Below are positions 15,707 through 24,519 of a stretch of DNA of 64,000 bases, piece after piece. The translations under genes and the position numbers were made by a program. The stretch is from assembly GCF_003967515.1 (NCBI RefSeq), contig NZ_BIFQ01000001.1:3658001-3722000 (forward strand), written 5' to 3'. Position 1 is the first letter of the stretch, and each line of letters begins with the position of its first letter. The DNA comes from Dictyobacter aurantiacus. GTDB taxonomy: Bacteria; Chloroflexota; Ktedonobacteria; Ktedonobacterales; Ktedonobacteraceae. Below the pieces are notes generated by a model. That model saw only the letters and a list, made by a program, of their open reading frames with translations. It did no database searches and was not told the origin of the DNA.

Positions 15707-17020
15707 TCAGGACAGGCCGATACGCTTGAAGGAAGTATCTACATATTTGGTGTAGTAGTCGGTGTTGGTGAGCTCGTTCAGTTCCTCGCGGCTCAGGTAG
15801 CCCGCGACCTCGGGATCTTCGCTGAGCGCCTCGACGAGGGCTGCGCCCGTGATGGCTCCATGGCTGGTCATGGCCCATACCTTCTTGGCGTTGCGCTGCA
15901 CCATCTTGTACGCCTCCTGGCGTCCTACGCCCTTGTCGATCAGGGCCAGCAGGATGCGCTGTGAGAAGACCAGGCCACCAGTCATGTTGAGATTGGTCAG
16001 CATGCGCTCGGCGTCCACCTGCAGTCCGCTGATCACATTGGTGAAGATGTGCAGCATATAGTCCAGCAAGGTGCAGGCATCGGGAATGATGATGCGCTCG
16101 GTGGAGGAATGGCTGATGTCGCGCTCATGCCAGAGGGCCACGTTCTCCATGGCGGTCACAGCATAGCCGCGCAGCAGGCGGGCCAGGCCACAGATGCGCT
16201 CGCACAGCTCGGGATTGCGTTTATGAGGCATAGCGGATGATCCCTGCTGACCCGAGCCAAAGGGCTCAAAGGCCTCGCTCAACTCGGTGCGCTGCAGGTG
16301 GCGGATCTCCTGGGCCATCTTCTCCAGAGAGCTGCCGATGAGGGCCAACGTCGTCATAAAGTGGGCATGTCGATCACGCTGCACAATCTGATTCGAGATC
16401 GGAGCCACTCCCAGCCCCATCTGGGCGCAGACATACTCCTCGATCTGTGGTGGGACCGAGGCATGGGTACCGACCGGACCCGAGATCTTGCCAACCGTTA
16501 CCTGCTCGATGGCGGCGGCCAGCCGTGTCTGATGGCGGCGCAGCTCATCGACCCACAGAGCCAGCTTCAGACCGAAGGTCATCGGCTCCGCGTGGATGCC
16601 GTGGGAGCGGCCCGTAATCAACGTATACTTATGTTCAACGGCCGCCTTCGCCACCGCGTCCGTCAGACCCTGCAGCCCCCTCGTCAGGATAGCTCCCGCC
16701 TCCTTCAACTGAGCGGCCAGGCCCGTATCCAGCACATCCGAAGAGGTCATACCCAGGTGGATAAAGCGCCCCTCAGGTCCCAATTGCTCTTGAATCGAAC
16801 GCAGGAACGAAATCACATCATGATGCGTCTCCTGCTCAATCTCCTGCATGCGCTGCGCATTATACTGAGCCCTACGAATCTTCTCAATGGCATCCTGTGG
16901 AATGACCCCTTCACGGGCCCAGCCCTCGCAGGCCAGCAACTCCACCTGCAGCCACTTATCCGTCTTATGTTTAGCTGACCAGATCGCAGCCATCTCTGGT
17001 CTTGAATAACGTTCGATCAT
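15707..17020 (-). CDS. purB: Adenylosuccinate lyase
   Basis: 437 aa. The fumarase/aspartase superfamily signature 'GSSAMPHKRNP' is present, with 'TSSDVLDT', 'GRSHGIHAEPMTFG' (catalytic His region) and 'KISGPVGTHA'. The enzyme acts twice in purine synthesis, splitting SAICAR and adenylosuccinate to release fumarate. ATG 17020 ('MIERYSRPEM') is the family's usual start; the frame is open 32 codons upstream without homology. It is a stand-alone gene here, without other pur genes nearby. Confidence 0.95.
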   Translation of the reverse strand: MIERYSRPEMAAIWSAKHKTDKWLQVELLACEGWAREGVIPQDAIEKIRRAQYNAQRMQEIEQETHHDVISFLRSIQEQLGPEGRFIHLGMTSSDVLDTGLAAQLKEAGAILTRGLQGLTDAVAKAAVEHKYTLITGRSHGIHAEPMTFGLKLALWVDELRRHQTRLAAAIEQVTVGKISGPVGTHASVPPQIEEYVCAQMGLGVAPISNQIVQRDRHAHFMTTLALIGSSLEKMAQEIRHLQRTELSEAFEPFGSGQQGSSAMPHKRNPELCERICGLARLLRGYAVTAMENVALWHERDISHSSTERIIIPDACTLLDYMLHIFTNVISGLQVDAERMLTNLNMTGGLVFSQRILLALIDKGVGRQEAYKMVQRNAKKVWAMTSHGAITGAALVEALSEDPEVAGYLSREELNELTNTDYYTKYVDTSFKRIGLS

Positions 17021-17279
17021 AAAATAATAGTTTCCCCTGTATGCTAACATCGAAGCGAATCGGCTGACTCCCGCGCACAACGACGCCTCCGCACACTCAT
17101 TAATAAAAACAAGCATGCACTTATGCCTCGAATGGGTGGGATATCAGTACCATGTCCTGCTGTAGTTTACCACAGATTGAACCATCCATCATCGCCCCTT
17201 CTTTTTCATATATTCTACACCCGGGCATAAACCGAGAAAGAAATGTGTTCTATATAATAGAAAGAAACAAAGTGGGAAA

Positions 17280-17840
17280 TGGGGTTCAGGGGCAACGCCC
17301 CCGGCCCCCACACCCGCCCTTCGGGCGGGAGGGGAGAGGGAGGTGGGGGCACAGCCCCCACGCCCCCAGTCAAGGGGCTGCCGCCCCTTGCATCCCCGCT
17401 TTACAAGGAGAAGCGGGGTTCCAGGGGCCGGTGAGGCTCCCTGGCGGAGGAATGGGGGTGCCCCCCGAGCTTCCTTTTCTTTTATCCGCCGCAGGTGCAA
17501 AGCAGGAAGAGCGGGGTTCCAGGGGGCCGGGGAGGCCTCATGGCGGGGTAATGGGGGCGTCCCCCAACCGCCTTTCTCTTCTCCACCGCCGCAGGTGCAA
17601 AGCAGGAAGAGCGGGGTTCCAGGAGGCCGGTGAGGCTCCCTGGCGGGGGATCGGGGGTGTCCCCCGAACGCCTTTTTCCCTCTTTTCCGCCGCCGCAAGC
17701 GGCAAAGAAGAGAAGGGAAAGCGGGGGTCCAGGGGGCCGGTGAGGCCCCATGGCGGGGGATCGGGGGTGTCCCCCGAACGCCTTTTCTCCCTTTTCCGCC
17801 GCCGCAGGCGGCAAAAAACAAGGAAAAGCCAGCCTGGCGA
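17280..17840. repeat. Family 3 GC-rich repeat block, about four units
   Basis: Units of about 110-120 bp share GCGGGGTTCCAGGGGGCCGG, a GGGGGTGTCCCCCGAACGCC segment, a pyrimidine run (CTTTTCTCCCTTTTCC) and GCCGCCGCAGGCGGCAAA. Several parts are self-complementary. Long frames on both strands (about 230 codons each) are low-complexity Gly/Pro/Arg translations of the repeat. Together with spacers it fills the gap from purB to rpmE. Confidence 0.85.
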
Positions 17841-17899
17841 ATAGGACATCTTGACGAAGATGACCCTTGCATGTACAATCATGCTTGCATTGCTATGAG

Positions 17900-17947
17900 C
17901 TTTTTGAAGGGTGTACGCAGTGAGGGAGGCAGTGGAACTTCAAAAAG
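17900..17947 (+). promoter_or_regulatory. Possible L31 leader hairpin
   Basis: Ten-bp inverted arms CTTTTTGAAG (17900-17909) and CTTCAAAAAG (17938-17947) enclose 28 nt, 48 nt upstream of the rpmE start. Ribosomal protein genes are often autoregulated through leader structures, and L31 leaders are known in other phyla. Whether this is one is inference from position alone. Confidence 0.35.
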
Positions 17948-17995
17948 GGCCTTCCAAGCAACGAAAACCATAAGTGTTAAAATCCAGGAGATACA

Positions 17996-18202
17996 ATGAA
18001 ACCAGGAATTCATCCTAACTATGTTGAATCCACAGTGCAGTGCGCCTGTGGCAACAGCTTCAAGACAATGAGTACAAAGCCTGTACTGAAGGTTGACGTG
18101 TGCTCGAAGTGCCATCCATTCTTTACCGGTCAGCAGCGCATCCTTGACTCGGCTGGTCGTGTTGAGCGCTTCCGCAGACGCTTTAACCTGAGTGATGAGT
18201 AA
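17996..18202 (+). CDS. rpmE: 50S ribosomal protein L31 (zinc-binding form)
   Basis: 68 aa. '[22 protein letters not shown]' is the bL31 N-terminus; C16, C18, C36 and C39 ('CAC', 'CSKC') form the zinc site of the C+ type. '[20 protein letters not shown]' is the conserved end. It is a structural protein of the large subunit at the intersubunit bridge. AGGAG precedes the ATG by 6 bp. A possible leader hairpin lies upstream. Confidence 0.96.
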   Translation: MKPGIHPNYVESTVQCACGNSFKTMSTKPVLKVDVCSKCHPFFTGQQRILDSAGRVERFRRRFNLSDE

Positions 18203-18300
18203 TTCTTTAGCAGGTTGTAGTCGTATAGGGATAAAGGCATGTTTCCATTCGCCTTTATCCCTATTTCACTATGAGTACCTGTTAGCTAACCTGTAGGGGG

Positions 18301-19785
18301 GTGAGTCAACTGAGTGATACAACACAAAGAACCATTCTTTTCCTGATCGCCGATACGGGCGCCGGCCACCGTAGCGCGGCCAATGCCATCAGTAACGCGA
18401 TTCGGCTGATCTCACAACGCGAGCAAGAAGAGTGGAACGCACAAAAGCCAGTGGCAGTGCATGCATCCAGTGCCACTCCACAGCGGTCCCCGGTCTCAAC
18501 CGCCGAGAAGGAGCTACCCCCTCCAACTTATCGTATCGAGATTGTCGATGTGTTTGAGGAATATAGTCGTTTCCCGTTGCGTGAGGCGGTGAAGCTCTAC
18601 GGACCAACCATTCGCTACAATCCCAAATTGTTTGGAGAGGTCTTCCATCGCAGTAACCGCGAAGGTACCGTGATGGCGATGACATCTCTGGCCACGCCAC
18701 TTATTTTTAACGGCCTGCTGAAGCTGTTCACGACCATTCAACCCGATGTGGTCGTTTCCATTCATCCCATCATCAACTTTGTCACGATTCGCGCCTTGAA
18801 ACAGCTCGGCTTGCAGATCCCCTTTATCACGGTCGTGACTGACTTGATTAGTGTGCATTTCTCATGGTTTGCGCCAGGCGCCGATGCCTATATCGTACCA
18901 ACGGAGCAGGCAAAGCAGTTGTACTTAAAGCGCAAACTGGATCCCGAACGCGTGCATATGTTGGGAATGCCAATCGATCCCAAGTATACGCGCGAGGTGG
19001 CCTCAAAGGAAGACTTACGAAAGAAATTTGGCCTGGCGCAGGATCTGCCTGTGGTCTTGCTGGTGGGTGGCGGCGATGGTGCCGGCGGCCTGCACGCGGC
19101 GGTCCGCGCGATCTCACAGGCCCGTCTGCCCGTACAGCTATTGGTCGTCACGGGTCGCAACAAAAAGCTTTATGCCCAGCTACAGAGGACGCGGTCGCGT
19201 CTGCACGTGTCGGCCCACATCTTTGGCTTCGTCAATAACATGCCTGAGCTGATGCATGCCTCGGATGTCATTATCACCAAGGCCGGCCCCGGCACCATCT
19301 GCGAAGCCCTGGCCTGCGATCTCCCCATCATCCTCAGCGGATACGTTCCGGGACAGGAGGAAGGCAACATCGATTATGTGGTGCATAACGATGTCGGCGT
19401 GCTAGCCCTGGATTCGCGTACCCTGACCGATGAGCTGCGGCGCCTGATCAAGCCTGGCTCGCCCGAACTGCGGCGCAGGCTGGCCAACGCGCGCAAACTT
19501 AGCCGGCCCGCCTCTTCATTCGCGATCGGAGAGGAGATCCTTAGTTTCCTGCCCGAGCGCGGCCAGCCCGGGGTCTGGCAGAGACAGGATGGCCAACCCG
19601 TTCACTATCGGATGTCCGGTCGCATTCAATCGGCGATCCGTATTCGTCGCTTACACAGTCACCTGCCGAAGACCATTGCGAAAAGCTCTGTGATACGTCG
19701 CTTCTCAAAGACTCAGGATATATCGAGTGAGATGCCCGAGCAGACGAAGCGGCTATCGCGTCGTAATATAAAAGATCGGATCTAA
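18301..19785 (+). CDS. MGDG-synthase/UgtP-like glycosyltransferase
   Basis: 494 aa. The N-terminus 'ILFLIADTGAGHRSAANAI' is the acceptor-binding motif of monogalactosyl-diacylglycerol synthases and UgtP. 'PDVVVSIHPIINF' follows, and the GT28 C-terminal nucleotide-sugar site is 'VNNMPELMHASDVIITKAGP' with 'TICEALACDLPIIL'. It probably glycosylates diacylglycerol at the membrane face. The last 100 residues are basic and without a known fold. Start GTG 18301, with a poor ribosome site (G-run only). The DUF1385 gene follows at 21 bp. Confidence 0.87.
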   Translation: MSQLSDTTQRTILFLIADTGAGHRSAANAISNAIRLISQREQEEWNAQKPVAVHASSATPQRSPVSTAEKELPPPTYRIEIVDVFEEYSRFPLREAVKLYGPTIRYNPKLFGEVFHRSNREGTVMAMTSLATPLIFNGLLKLFTTIQPDVVVSIHPIINFVTIRALKQLGLQIPFITVVTDLISVHFSWFAPGADAYIVPTEQAKQLYLKRKLDPERVHMLGMPIDPKYTREVASKEDLRKKFGLAQDLPVVLLVGGGDGAGGLHAAVRAISQARLPVQLLVVTGRNKKLYAQLQRTRSRLHVSAHIFGFVNNMPELMHASDVIITKAGPGTICEALACDLPIILSGYVPGQEEGNIDYVVHNDVGVLALDSRTLTDELRRLIKPGSPELRRRLANARKLSRPASSFAIGEEILSFLPERGQPGVWQRQDGQPVHYRMSGRIQSAIRIRRLHSHLPKTIAKSSVIRRFSKTQDISSEMPEQTKRLSRRNIKDRI

Positions 19786-19806
19786 GGAAGCGAAAGGATT
19801 TCCTGC

Positions 19807-20808
19807 ATGGCAAAATTTTATTACGGTGGTCAGGCGGTAATGGAGGGTGTCATGATGCGCGGCCGCAACACAGTTGCGGTCGCGGTCAGACGTCCTGAGG
19901 GCGACATCTATGTGCACGAAGAGGCACTGACGCCCAAAATCTATCAAAATAAGTATTTACGTCTGCCATTCTTGCGTGGTATGGTGCTGCTATGGGAGAT
20001 GCTGGTGCTGGGTACACGCATGATGACGCTCTCGGCCAACATCGCCACTGGCGCCGTTGATCCCAATGCCACGCCTGTGGCGGGGGAAAGCTCCGAAGCG
20101 GGGGCAAGCCCCGCACCTACGATGGGAGGGCCGGAGCCGGTGACGGGTGGGGCATCGATGATTTTGCCGTTGATCGTTTCATTGACCTTTGCCATTGCGA
20201 TCTTTTTCGTGGGCCCGCTGTTGTTGACGAGCCTGTTGCGCGGTCAGATCGGGGATGGCTGGCTGAATCTGACGCTGGAGGGCGTGATACGCCTGTTGCT
20301 GCTGATCGGCTATCTCTATCTTATCGGTCGCGTTCCGGATATTCAGCGCGTCTTTGGCTATCATGGTGCTGAGCATAAAGCAATCAACGCCATGGAGCAT
20401 GGGGATGCTCTGACGGTCGAGAATGTGCGCCGTGCCTCGCGGGTGCATACGCGCTGTGGCACCGGCTTTATGCTGCTGGTCATGGTGGTCTCGATCGTTG
20501 TCTTTGCCTTTATCGGCTCACCATCGCTGTTGATCAAGATTGTCTCGCGCATCGTGCTGGTGCCGGTGGTGGCGGGGATCGCTTATGAGTTGATGCGGCT
20601 GGGCGCCGCCAACTATCGCTATCGTGTTGTGCGCTGGCTGCTGGCCCCGGGACTGGCCCTGCAGGGTCTGACTACGCGGGAACCTGATGATAGCATGATT
20701 GAATGCTCGATTGCATCGTTACAGCGCGTACTGGCACGAGATACGGAGAAGCAGATAGTGGAGAAGGATAAGCCAGTCGTGCCGTCTGATCTGGTTACAA
20801 ACGTCTAG
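19807..20808 (+). CDS. DUF1385 membrane protein carrying an in-frame repeat insertion
   Basis: 333 aa. 'YYGGQAVMEGVMMRG' at the N-terminus, 'FGYHGAEHKAINAMEHG' and 'SRVHTRCGTGFML' are DUF1385 signatures. Hydrophobic helices lie at about 120-143, 158-177, 221-242 and 246-262. Family function is not established; the conserved His and Cys hint at metal binding. Residues about 93-106 ('GESSEAGASPAPTMGG') are encoded by a family 2 repeat at 20098-20121 inserted in frame in a variable linker before the first TM. The glycosyltransferase lies 21 bp upstream, probably in one operon. Confidence 0.85.
   Translation: MAKFYYGGQAVMEGVMMRGRNTVAVAVRRPEGDIYVHEEALTPKIYQNKYLRLPFLRGMVLLWEMLVLGTRMMTLSANIATGAVDPNATPVAGESSEAGASPAPTMGGPEPVTGGASMILPLIVSLTFAIAIFFVGPLLLTSLLRGQIGDGWLNLTLEGVIRLLLLIGYLYLIGRVPDIQRVFGYHGAEHKAINAMEHGDALTVENVRRASRVHTRCGTGFMLLVMVVSIVVFAFIGSPSLLIKIVSRIVLVPVVAGIAYELMRLGAANYRYRVVRWLLAPGLALQGLTTREPDDSMIECSIASLQRVLARDTEKQIVEKDKPVVPSDLVTNV
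20098..20121 (+). repeat. Family 2 repeat inside a coding region
   Basis: GCGGGG-GCAAG-CCCCGC followed by ACCTACG, in frame within the DUF1385 gene. It adds a linker peptide 'AGASPAPT' without disrupting the conserved domains. Confidence 0.75.
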
Positions 20809-20849
20809 AGTGTGTCTGACTCTCATAATCATCGCCGTGGCCTGCATGC

Positions 20850-21187
20850 GTTTTCGCACCTACGGTGCTCAGAAATATATTAAGTGTTGGTGCATGGGAG
20901 GCGCATCCGCGCCTCCCATGCACCAACACTTAAAAGAGTGTGGTTGCGTAGCGGCCTGCATGAGTCCGTTGTGTATTGGTGCATGGGTGCGCATTCGCGC
21001 CTCTTATGCACCAACACTTAAAAGAGTGCGGCTGCGTAGCGGCCTGTATGAGGTTTCGCACCGGCGGTGCCCATGAGTCCGGTGTGTATTGGTGCATGGG
21101 TGCGCAATGCGCACCCATGCACCAATACACAAAACCAGTGCGGCCGCGTAGCGGACGCGCGTGCGGGGGCGCGCACGTGCCCCCAGC
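20850..21187 (+). repeat. Three family 1 repeats in tandem (copies C1, C2, C3)
   Basis: C1: small hairpin GCACC-TAC-GGTGC near 20856, long hairpin with 25-bp arms 20880-20904/20909-20933. C2: near 20971-21018, imperfect, its left arm like C3 and its right arm like C1. C3: small hairpin (about 21058-21070), long hairpin with 24-bp arms 21083-21106/21108-21131, then the full GC-rich module to 21187. All point to the phosphatase gene at 21261. The block accounts for the 452-bp gap. Confidence 0.88.
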
Positions 21188-21260
21188 ATGACGGAGGTCA
21201 GACACATGTTGAGTGTTGCACACGGTATCAGGCCAGGTATAGAAGAGGAAAATATTAGGA

Positions 21261-21947
21261 ATGCCAGATTCAGTAACGCCTCCTCCAACTGAGGAAAATA
21301 ACCTGGGAGGGACCCCTCCTCCTTCTGCGGCGGCGGAGGCCCCGCAGATCAAATTTTCGTTTATGCGTTGGGCTACCACCGGCGTGGTGCGTTTGCTCTA
21401 TCGCTGGTGGACCCGTATCGCGGCCCGTCTGTTCCCGGAGAATTCGAAGGGCGAGCAGATCGCGCGTTCATTGCACATCCCGCTGCCTGATACATTAAAT
21501 ATGAGCTGGGTTACCGAGCACCTGGCCGTTGGTGGACGCATTCGTCCTGTGGATATCCCGGTGTTGGGCAGGGCCGGAATCACCCATGTGGTGGATACCC
21601 GTTCGGAGTATAGCGACGACAGAGATGCGCTGGCCCGTGAGAATATTACCCTGCTCTACCTGCCCACGCCCGATACCTATCCGCTCTCGGTTGAGCAGTT
21701 GTCAGAAGGGGCCGCCTGGGTCAATCAGGCTATCAGCCAGGGCGGTCGTGTGCTCATCCACTGTGAGCACGGGGTCGGCCGTAGCGTGCTCTTAACCTGT
21801 GCCAGCCTGGTGCACGGCGGCATGCATGCCAGCGACGCGCTTGAACTGGTCAAAGAGAAGCGCTGGCAGGCCGGGCCGAATCATCGGCAGGTCGCCCGCC
21901 TGCGTGAGTTTGAGTCTGCCTCCCGTCTTCAGCGCAGCAATGCGTAA
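21261..21947 (+). CDS. Dual-specificity / tyrosine phosphatase family protein
   Basis: 228 aa. The catalytic P-loop is 'HCEHGVGRS' (C-x5-R), preceded by the strand 'GGRVLIHC' and an upstream Asp region ('PTPDTYPLS') that could be the general acid. Residues 1-35 are Pro/Ser-rich and disordered; about 36-60 is a basic, aromatic amphipathic segment that may touch the membrane. Substrate may be phosphotyrosine, phosphoserine or a phospholipid. Its 3' end overlaps the convergent HAD gene by 19 bp. A triple family 1 repeat lies immediately upstream. Confidence 0.87.
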   Translation: MPDSVTPPPTEENNLGGTPPPSAAAEAPQIKFSFMRWATTGVVRLLYRWWTRIAARLFPENSKGEQIARSLHIPLPDTLNMSWVTEHLAVGGRIRPVDIPVLGRAGITHVVDTRSEYSDDRDALARENITLLYLPTPDTYPLSVEQLSEGAAWVNQAISQGGRVLIHCEHGVGRSVLLTCASLVHGGMHASDALELVKEKRWQAGPNHRQVARLREFESASRLQRSNA

Positions 21948-22777
21948 CGCTCAATGGCTACTGCCACCCCATCCTCCAGATTGGTGGCAGTAACCGCGTT
22001 GGCGCTAGCCTTAACCGCCTCCGGCGCCTGCCCCATCGCTACTCCCCAGCCCGCCGCCTCGATCATCTCCCGATCGTTATGGTTATCTCCAATGGCCATC
22101 ACCTGCGTCATCGGGATGCCCAGATGCTGCGCCAGGAGCGCGATTCCGGTCGCCTTTGAGCATGAATGCTGCATCACCGTCAGCTCGGCGCAGCCATAGT
22201 TGCCGCGCTCAATGGTGTTCCAGGAGCAGGGGAGCTGCGCGATGTCGGGCGCGACGCGTACGATAGCCTCATGGCTGGCGAAGGAGACCACGCGAATGGG
22301 ATCGGGCTGGCCTGCGCAAAGGCTCTCGTGCGGCCGGCGTTTGACCCGTGGGAATTCACGCAGATAGCCTTCCAGGCCGAGATTATCAAACTCCGCGTGC
22401 CCGCTCCAGGTCTCCTCCACGCTGCCGGCGATATGATGGACGATAGGCTGGAGTCGATGGGCCACCAGGATATCCACGGTCTGCTGCGCCAGTTCGGCCG
22501 GCAGCAATTGTGTGTGGCGCACGATGGCTTCTGGATGATCGAGGATGAGCGCTCCGTCGCAGGTAATCAGAGGGATCTCGATGCCTAGCAGGTCGGCGAA
22601 CTGCTTGCTGTTCTCATAGCGGCGGGCGGTGGCCAGCGTAACGACGATACCCGCTTCCTGCGCGGCTCGAATAGTGGCCTGCGTGCGTGAGGTGATCTGC
22701 TTCTGTGGCGTCAGCAAGGTACCATCTATATCGATGGCAATCATTTTAACGACGTCTGTTTGTGTACTCGTAATCAT
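21929..22777 (-). CDS. Cof-type HAD-IIB phosphatase
   Basis: 282 aa from ATG 22777, which has GGAG upstream; the longer open frame (to 23233) is not supported. Motif I is 'IAIDIDGTLLT', motif II 'VTLATARRYE', and motif IV 'VMAIGDNHNDREMI' with a preceding conserved Lys ('SKATGIALLAQHLGI'). The insert is a C2-type cap. These enzymes dephosphorylate sugar phosphates, FMN or PLP; the substrate here is unknown. It overlaps the tail of the convergent phosphatase gene. Confidence 0.9.
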   Translation of the reverse strand: MITSTQTDVVKMIAIDIDGTLLTPQKQITSRTQATIRAAQEAGIVVTLATARRYENSKQFADLLGIEIPLITCDGALILDHPEAIVRHTQLLPAELAQQTVDILVAHRLQPIVHHIAGSVEETWSGHAEFDNLGLEGYLREFPRVKRRPHESLCAGQPDPIRVVSFASHEAIVRVAPDIAQLPCSWNTIERGNYGCAELTVMQHSCSKATGIALLAQHLGIPMTQVMAIGDNHNDREMIEAAGWGVAMGQAPEAVKASANAVTATNLEDGVAVAIERYALLR

Positions 22778-23001
22778 TGTCGGCTCCAAGAGGCATTCAG
22801 GATATGAAAAGCGACGAGCTGATCCGCCCGTCGCACGTGCAGCGAAGTTGGTAAACTTATTATACACCATTCTATGTATTTTGAGCGGCCATGCCATGTC
22901 ATGCTTGTGTAGAGGTAGTGATCCTCCGGGCGGCCTGCGCTGGTGGGACATATGAGTTTGGATGATAGACATTGCTCCTCTGGCTTTGATACAATGAAGG
23001 T

Positions 23002-24489
23002 ATGCGTGAAGAGTTTTTTGAGAGCACACCGGGTAGGCAGCAGCCAGCGTCTGCCGTACCCTTAAATGAGCAGGATGCCTCCTCGTCGACCCCGGTCGCT
23101 CCTGATACGGGTGTTGTGCAAGCGATGAAGCACTCGTACTGGATGGATGCCACCGGCTATCCCCTGTTGCCCGATGAACAACCTGTGGGGACGGTTCGTG
23201 ATAGCCTGTACGATTTAATACCGCTGGGATCACGAGAATTGAAACTGATCAATAGCGCCCCCTTCTTGCGCCTGCAGCAGGTGAAGCAGCTGGGATTTGT
23301 CTACCGGGTCTGGCCGGGCGCGACCCATTCGCGTTATGAGCACAGCCTGGGATGCTACCACCTGGCGGTGCGCGCGCTGCGTGCGTTGCTGTTGCGCGGC
23401 TCTGATGGTGGCCTGGATGGTATCTCGATCAGTAGCATCCAGACATTGATGGTGGCGGCCCTCCTGCATGATATCGGGCATTATCCCTTCTCCCACACTA
23501 TTGAGGACCTGGGCTTCCCGATTGTGCAGCATGAGAAGGTGGGGCGCTCGATTATTGAGAAGAGCGAGATCGCGACTATTCTGGAGCGCGACTATCGGCT
23601 CTCACCTGAACGCGTGGCCGACTTCATCGATCCTCCTAAATCCAAATCTTTGCCGCAGGACGATGAACTGCTGAGCCACCTGTTGAGCGGGGCGCTGGAC
23701 ATTGATAAGCTGGATTATCTCCCCCGCGACGCGCGTGCTTGCAATGTCCCCTATGGGGGTGTGGATGTCTCTCGACTCTTGAGCGCGCTGCGTGTCCACC
23801 GTGATCCACACGGTGAGCGCTGCCTGGTGGTGACCCACAAAGGCATCAGTCCTTTGCACTCGCTGCTGCATGCCCGGCAGGAGATGTTCGACAATATCTA
23901 CTGGCACCATACCAGCCGCTCGTTTCAGGCTATGCTGGTGCGCGCTGTCTACGATGCCCTGACAGCGCAGGCGCTCAACAGCGAGCGACTGGTCGGATTA
24001 ACCGATGCCGCCCTGCTGACGTTGCTGGCCTCGGAGAAGATGCCCGAGAGCGCCCGCGCGCTGGCCGCCGACCTGGAGATGAGGCGTCCCTACCGCGTGG
24101 TACTTGAGGTCAGCCCGGCCGCTGGCAGCATGTTCAGGCGCCTGGAGGCTTTGTTCTGGGATGCCCATCGCCGACGAGCTATCGAACAGAGGATCGCCGC
24201 CGAGCTCACGACCCTGCTGGAACAGCCGGTGGCGGACTACGAGATTCTCTTCGAGATCCCGCGCCCCGAAAAGTGGGAGATGGACGTCTGGATCGCCTTC
24301 GACCATCCACCGGTCGGCATGAAGCCCTTGATGAAATGGGTTGAAGCGACTGGACTGCAGCCGGACGATCTTGCTCGCTATGAGCAGCACCAGCGCCGCA
24401 TCCGCATTGTCACCGCCGAACGCCTCCGTCCACCCATTCACAACCTCGGCGAAGGCGCGCTTTTGGGTATTTTGGAACAACTCATTTGA
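23002..24489 (+). CDS. HD-domain phosphohydrolase (SAMHD1/YwfO-like, COG1078)
   Basis: 495 aa. The HD active site is H109/H114 ('HSRYEHSLG'), H156-D157 ('LLHDIGHYPFSH'), and a later Asp in 'ALDIDKLDYLPRD'; this arrangement is that of the SAMHD1-like dNTP triphosphohydrolase superfamily. 'RLQQVKQLGFVYRVWPGATH' is also typical. The N-terminal 60 residues are a Pro/Ser/Thr-rich extension. The likely job is dNTP or nucleotide-phosphate hydrolysis; specificity is not established. GAAGG precedes ATG 23002. It ends just before a shared bidirectional terminator. Confidence 0.88.
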   Translation: MREEFFESTPGRQQPASAVPLNEQDASSSTPVAPDTGVVQAMKHSYWMDATGYPLLPDEQPVGTVRDSLYDLIPLGSRELKLINSAPFLRLQQVKQLGFVYRVWPGATHSRYEHSLGCYHLAVRALRALLLRGSDGGLDGISISSIQTLMVAALLHDIGHYPFSHTIEDLGFPIVQHEKVGRSIIEKSEIATILERDYRLSPERVADFIDPPKSKSLPQDDELLSHLLSGALDIDKLDYLPRDARACNVPYGGVDVSRLLSALRVHRDPHGERCLVVTHKGISPLHSLLHARQEMFDNIYWHHTSRSFQAMLVRAVYDALTAQALNSERLVGLTDAALLTLLASEKMPESARALAADLEMRRPYRVVLEVSPAAGSMFRRLEALFWDAHRRRAIEQRIAAELTTLLEQPVADYEILFEIPRPEKWEMDVWIAFDHPPVGMKPLMKWVEATGLQPDDLARYEQHQRRIRIVTAERLRPPIHNLGEGALLGILEQLI

Positions 24490-24492
24490 TGA

Positions 24493-24519
24493 AAAAATCG
24501 GACCTCACGTCCGATTTTT
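24493..24519. terminator. Bidirectional terminator built on a family 2 hairpin
   Basis: AAAAATCGGAC-CTCAC-GTCCGATTTTT, 11-bp perfect arms, with A and T runs on both sides, between converging genes; a good intrinsic terminator both ways. Its stem is the family 2 TCGGAC/GTCCGA hairpin, suggesting that the repeat was co-opted. Confidence 0.85.

Noticed and set aside
17152..17878. Open frames of about 230 codons on both strands
   Set aside because: They are low-complexity Gly/Pro/Arg translations of the family 3 repeat units, open on both strands at once, with no ribosome site or domain.
20930..21379. Minus-strand frame of 149 codons
   Set aside because: It reads through three family 1 repeats and overlaps the start of the phosphatase gene.
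22778..23233. N-terminal extension of the HAD phosphatase frame
   Set aside because: It crosses the start of the divergent HD gene and adds about 150 unrelated residues; ATG 22777 has a good ribosome site and matches the family start.
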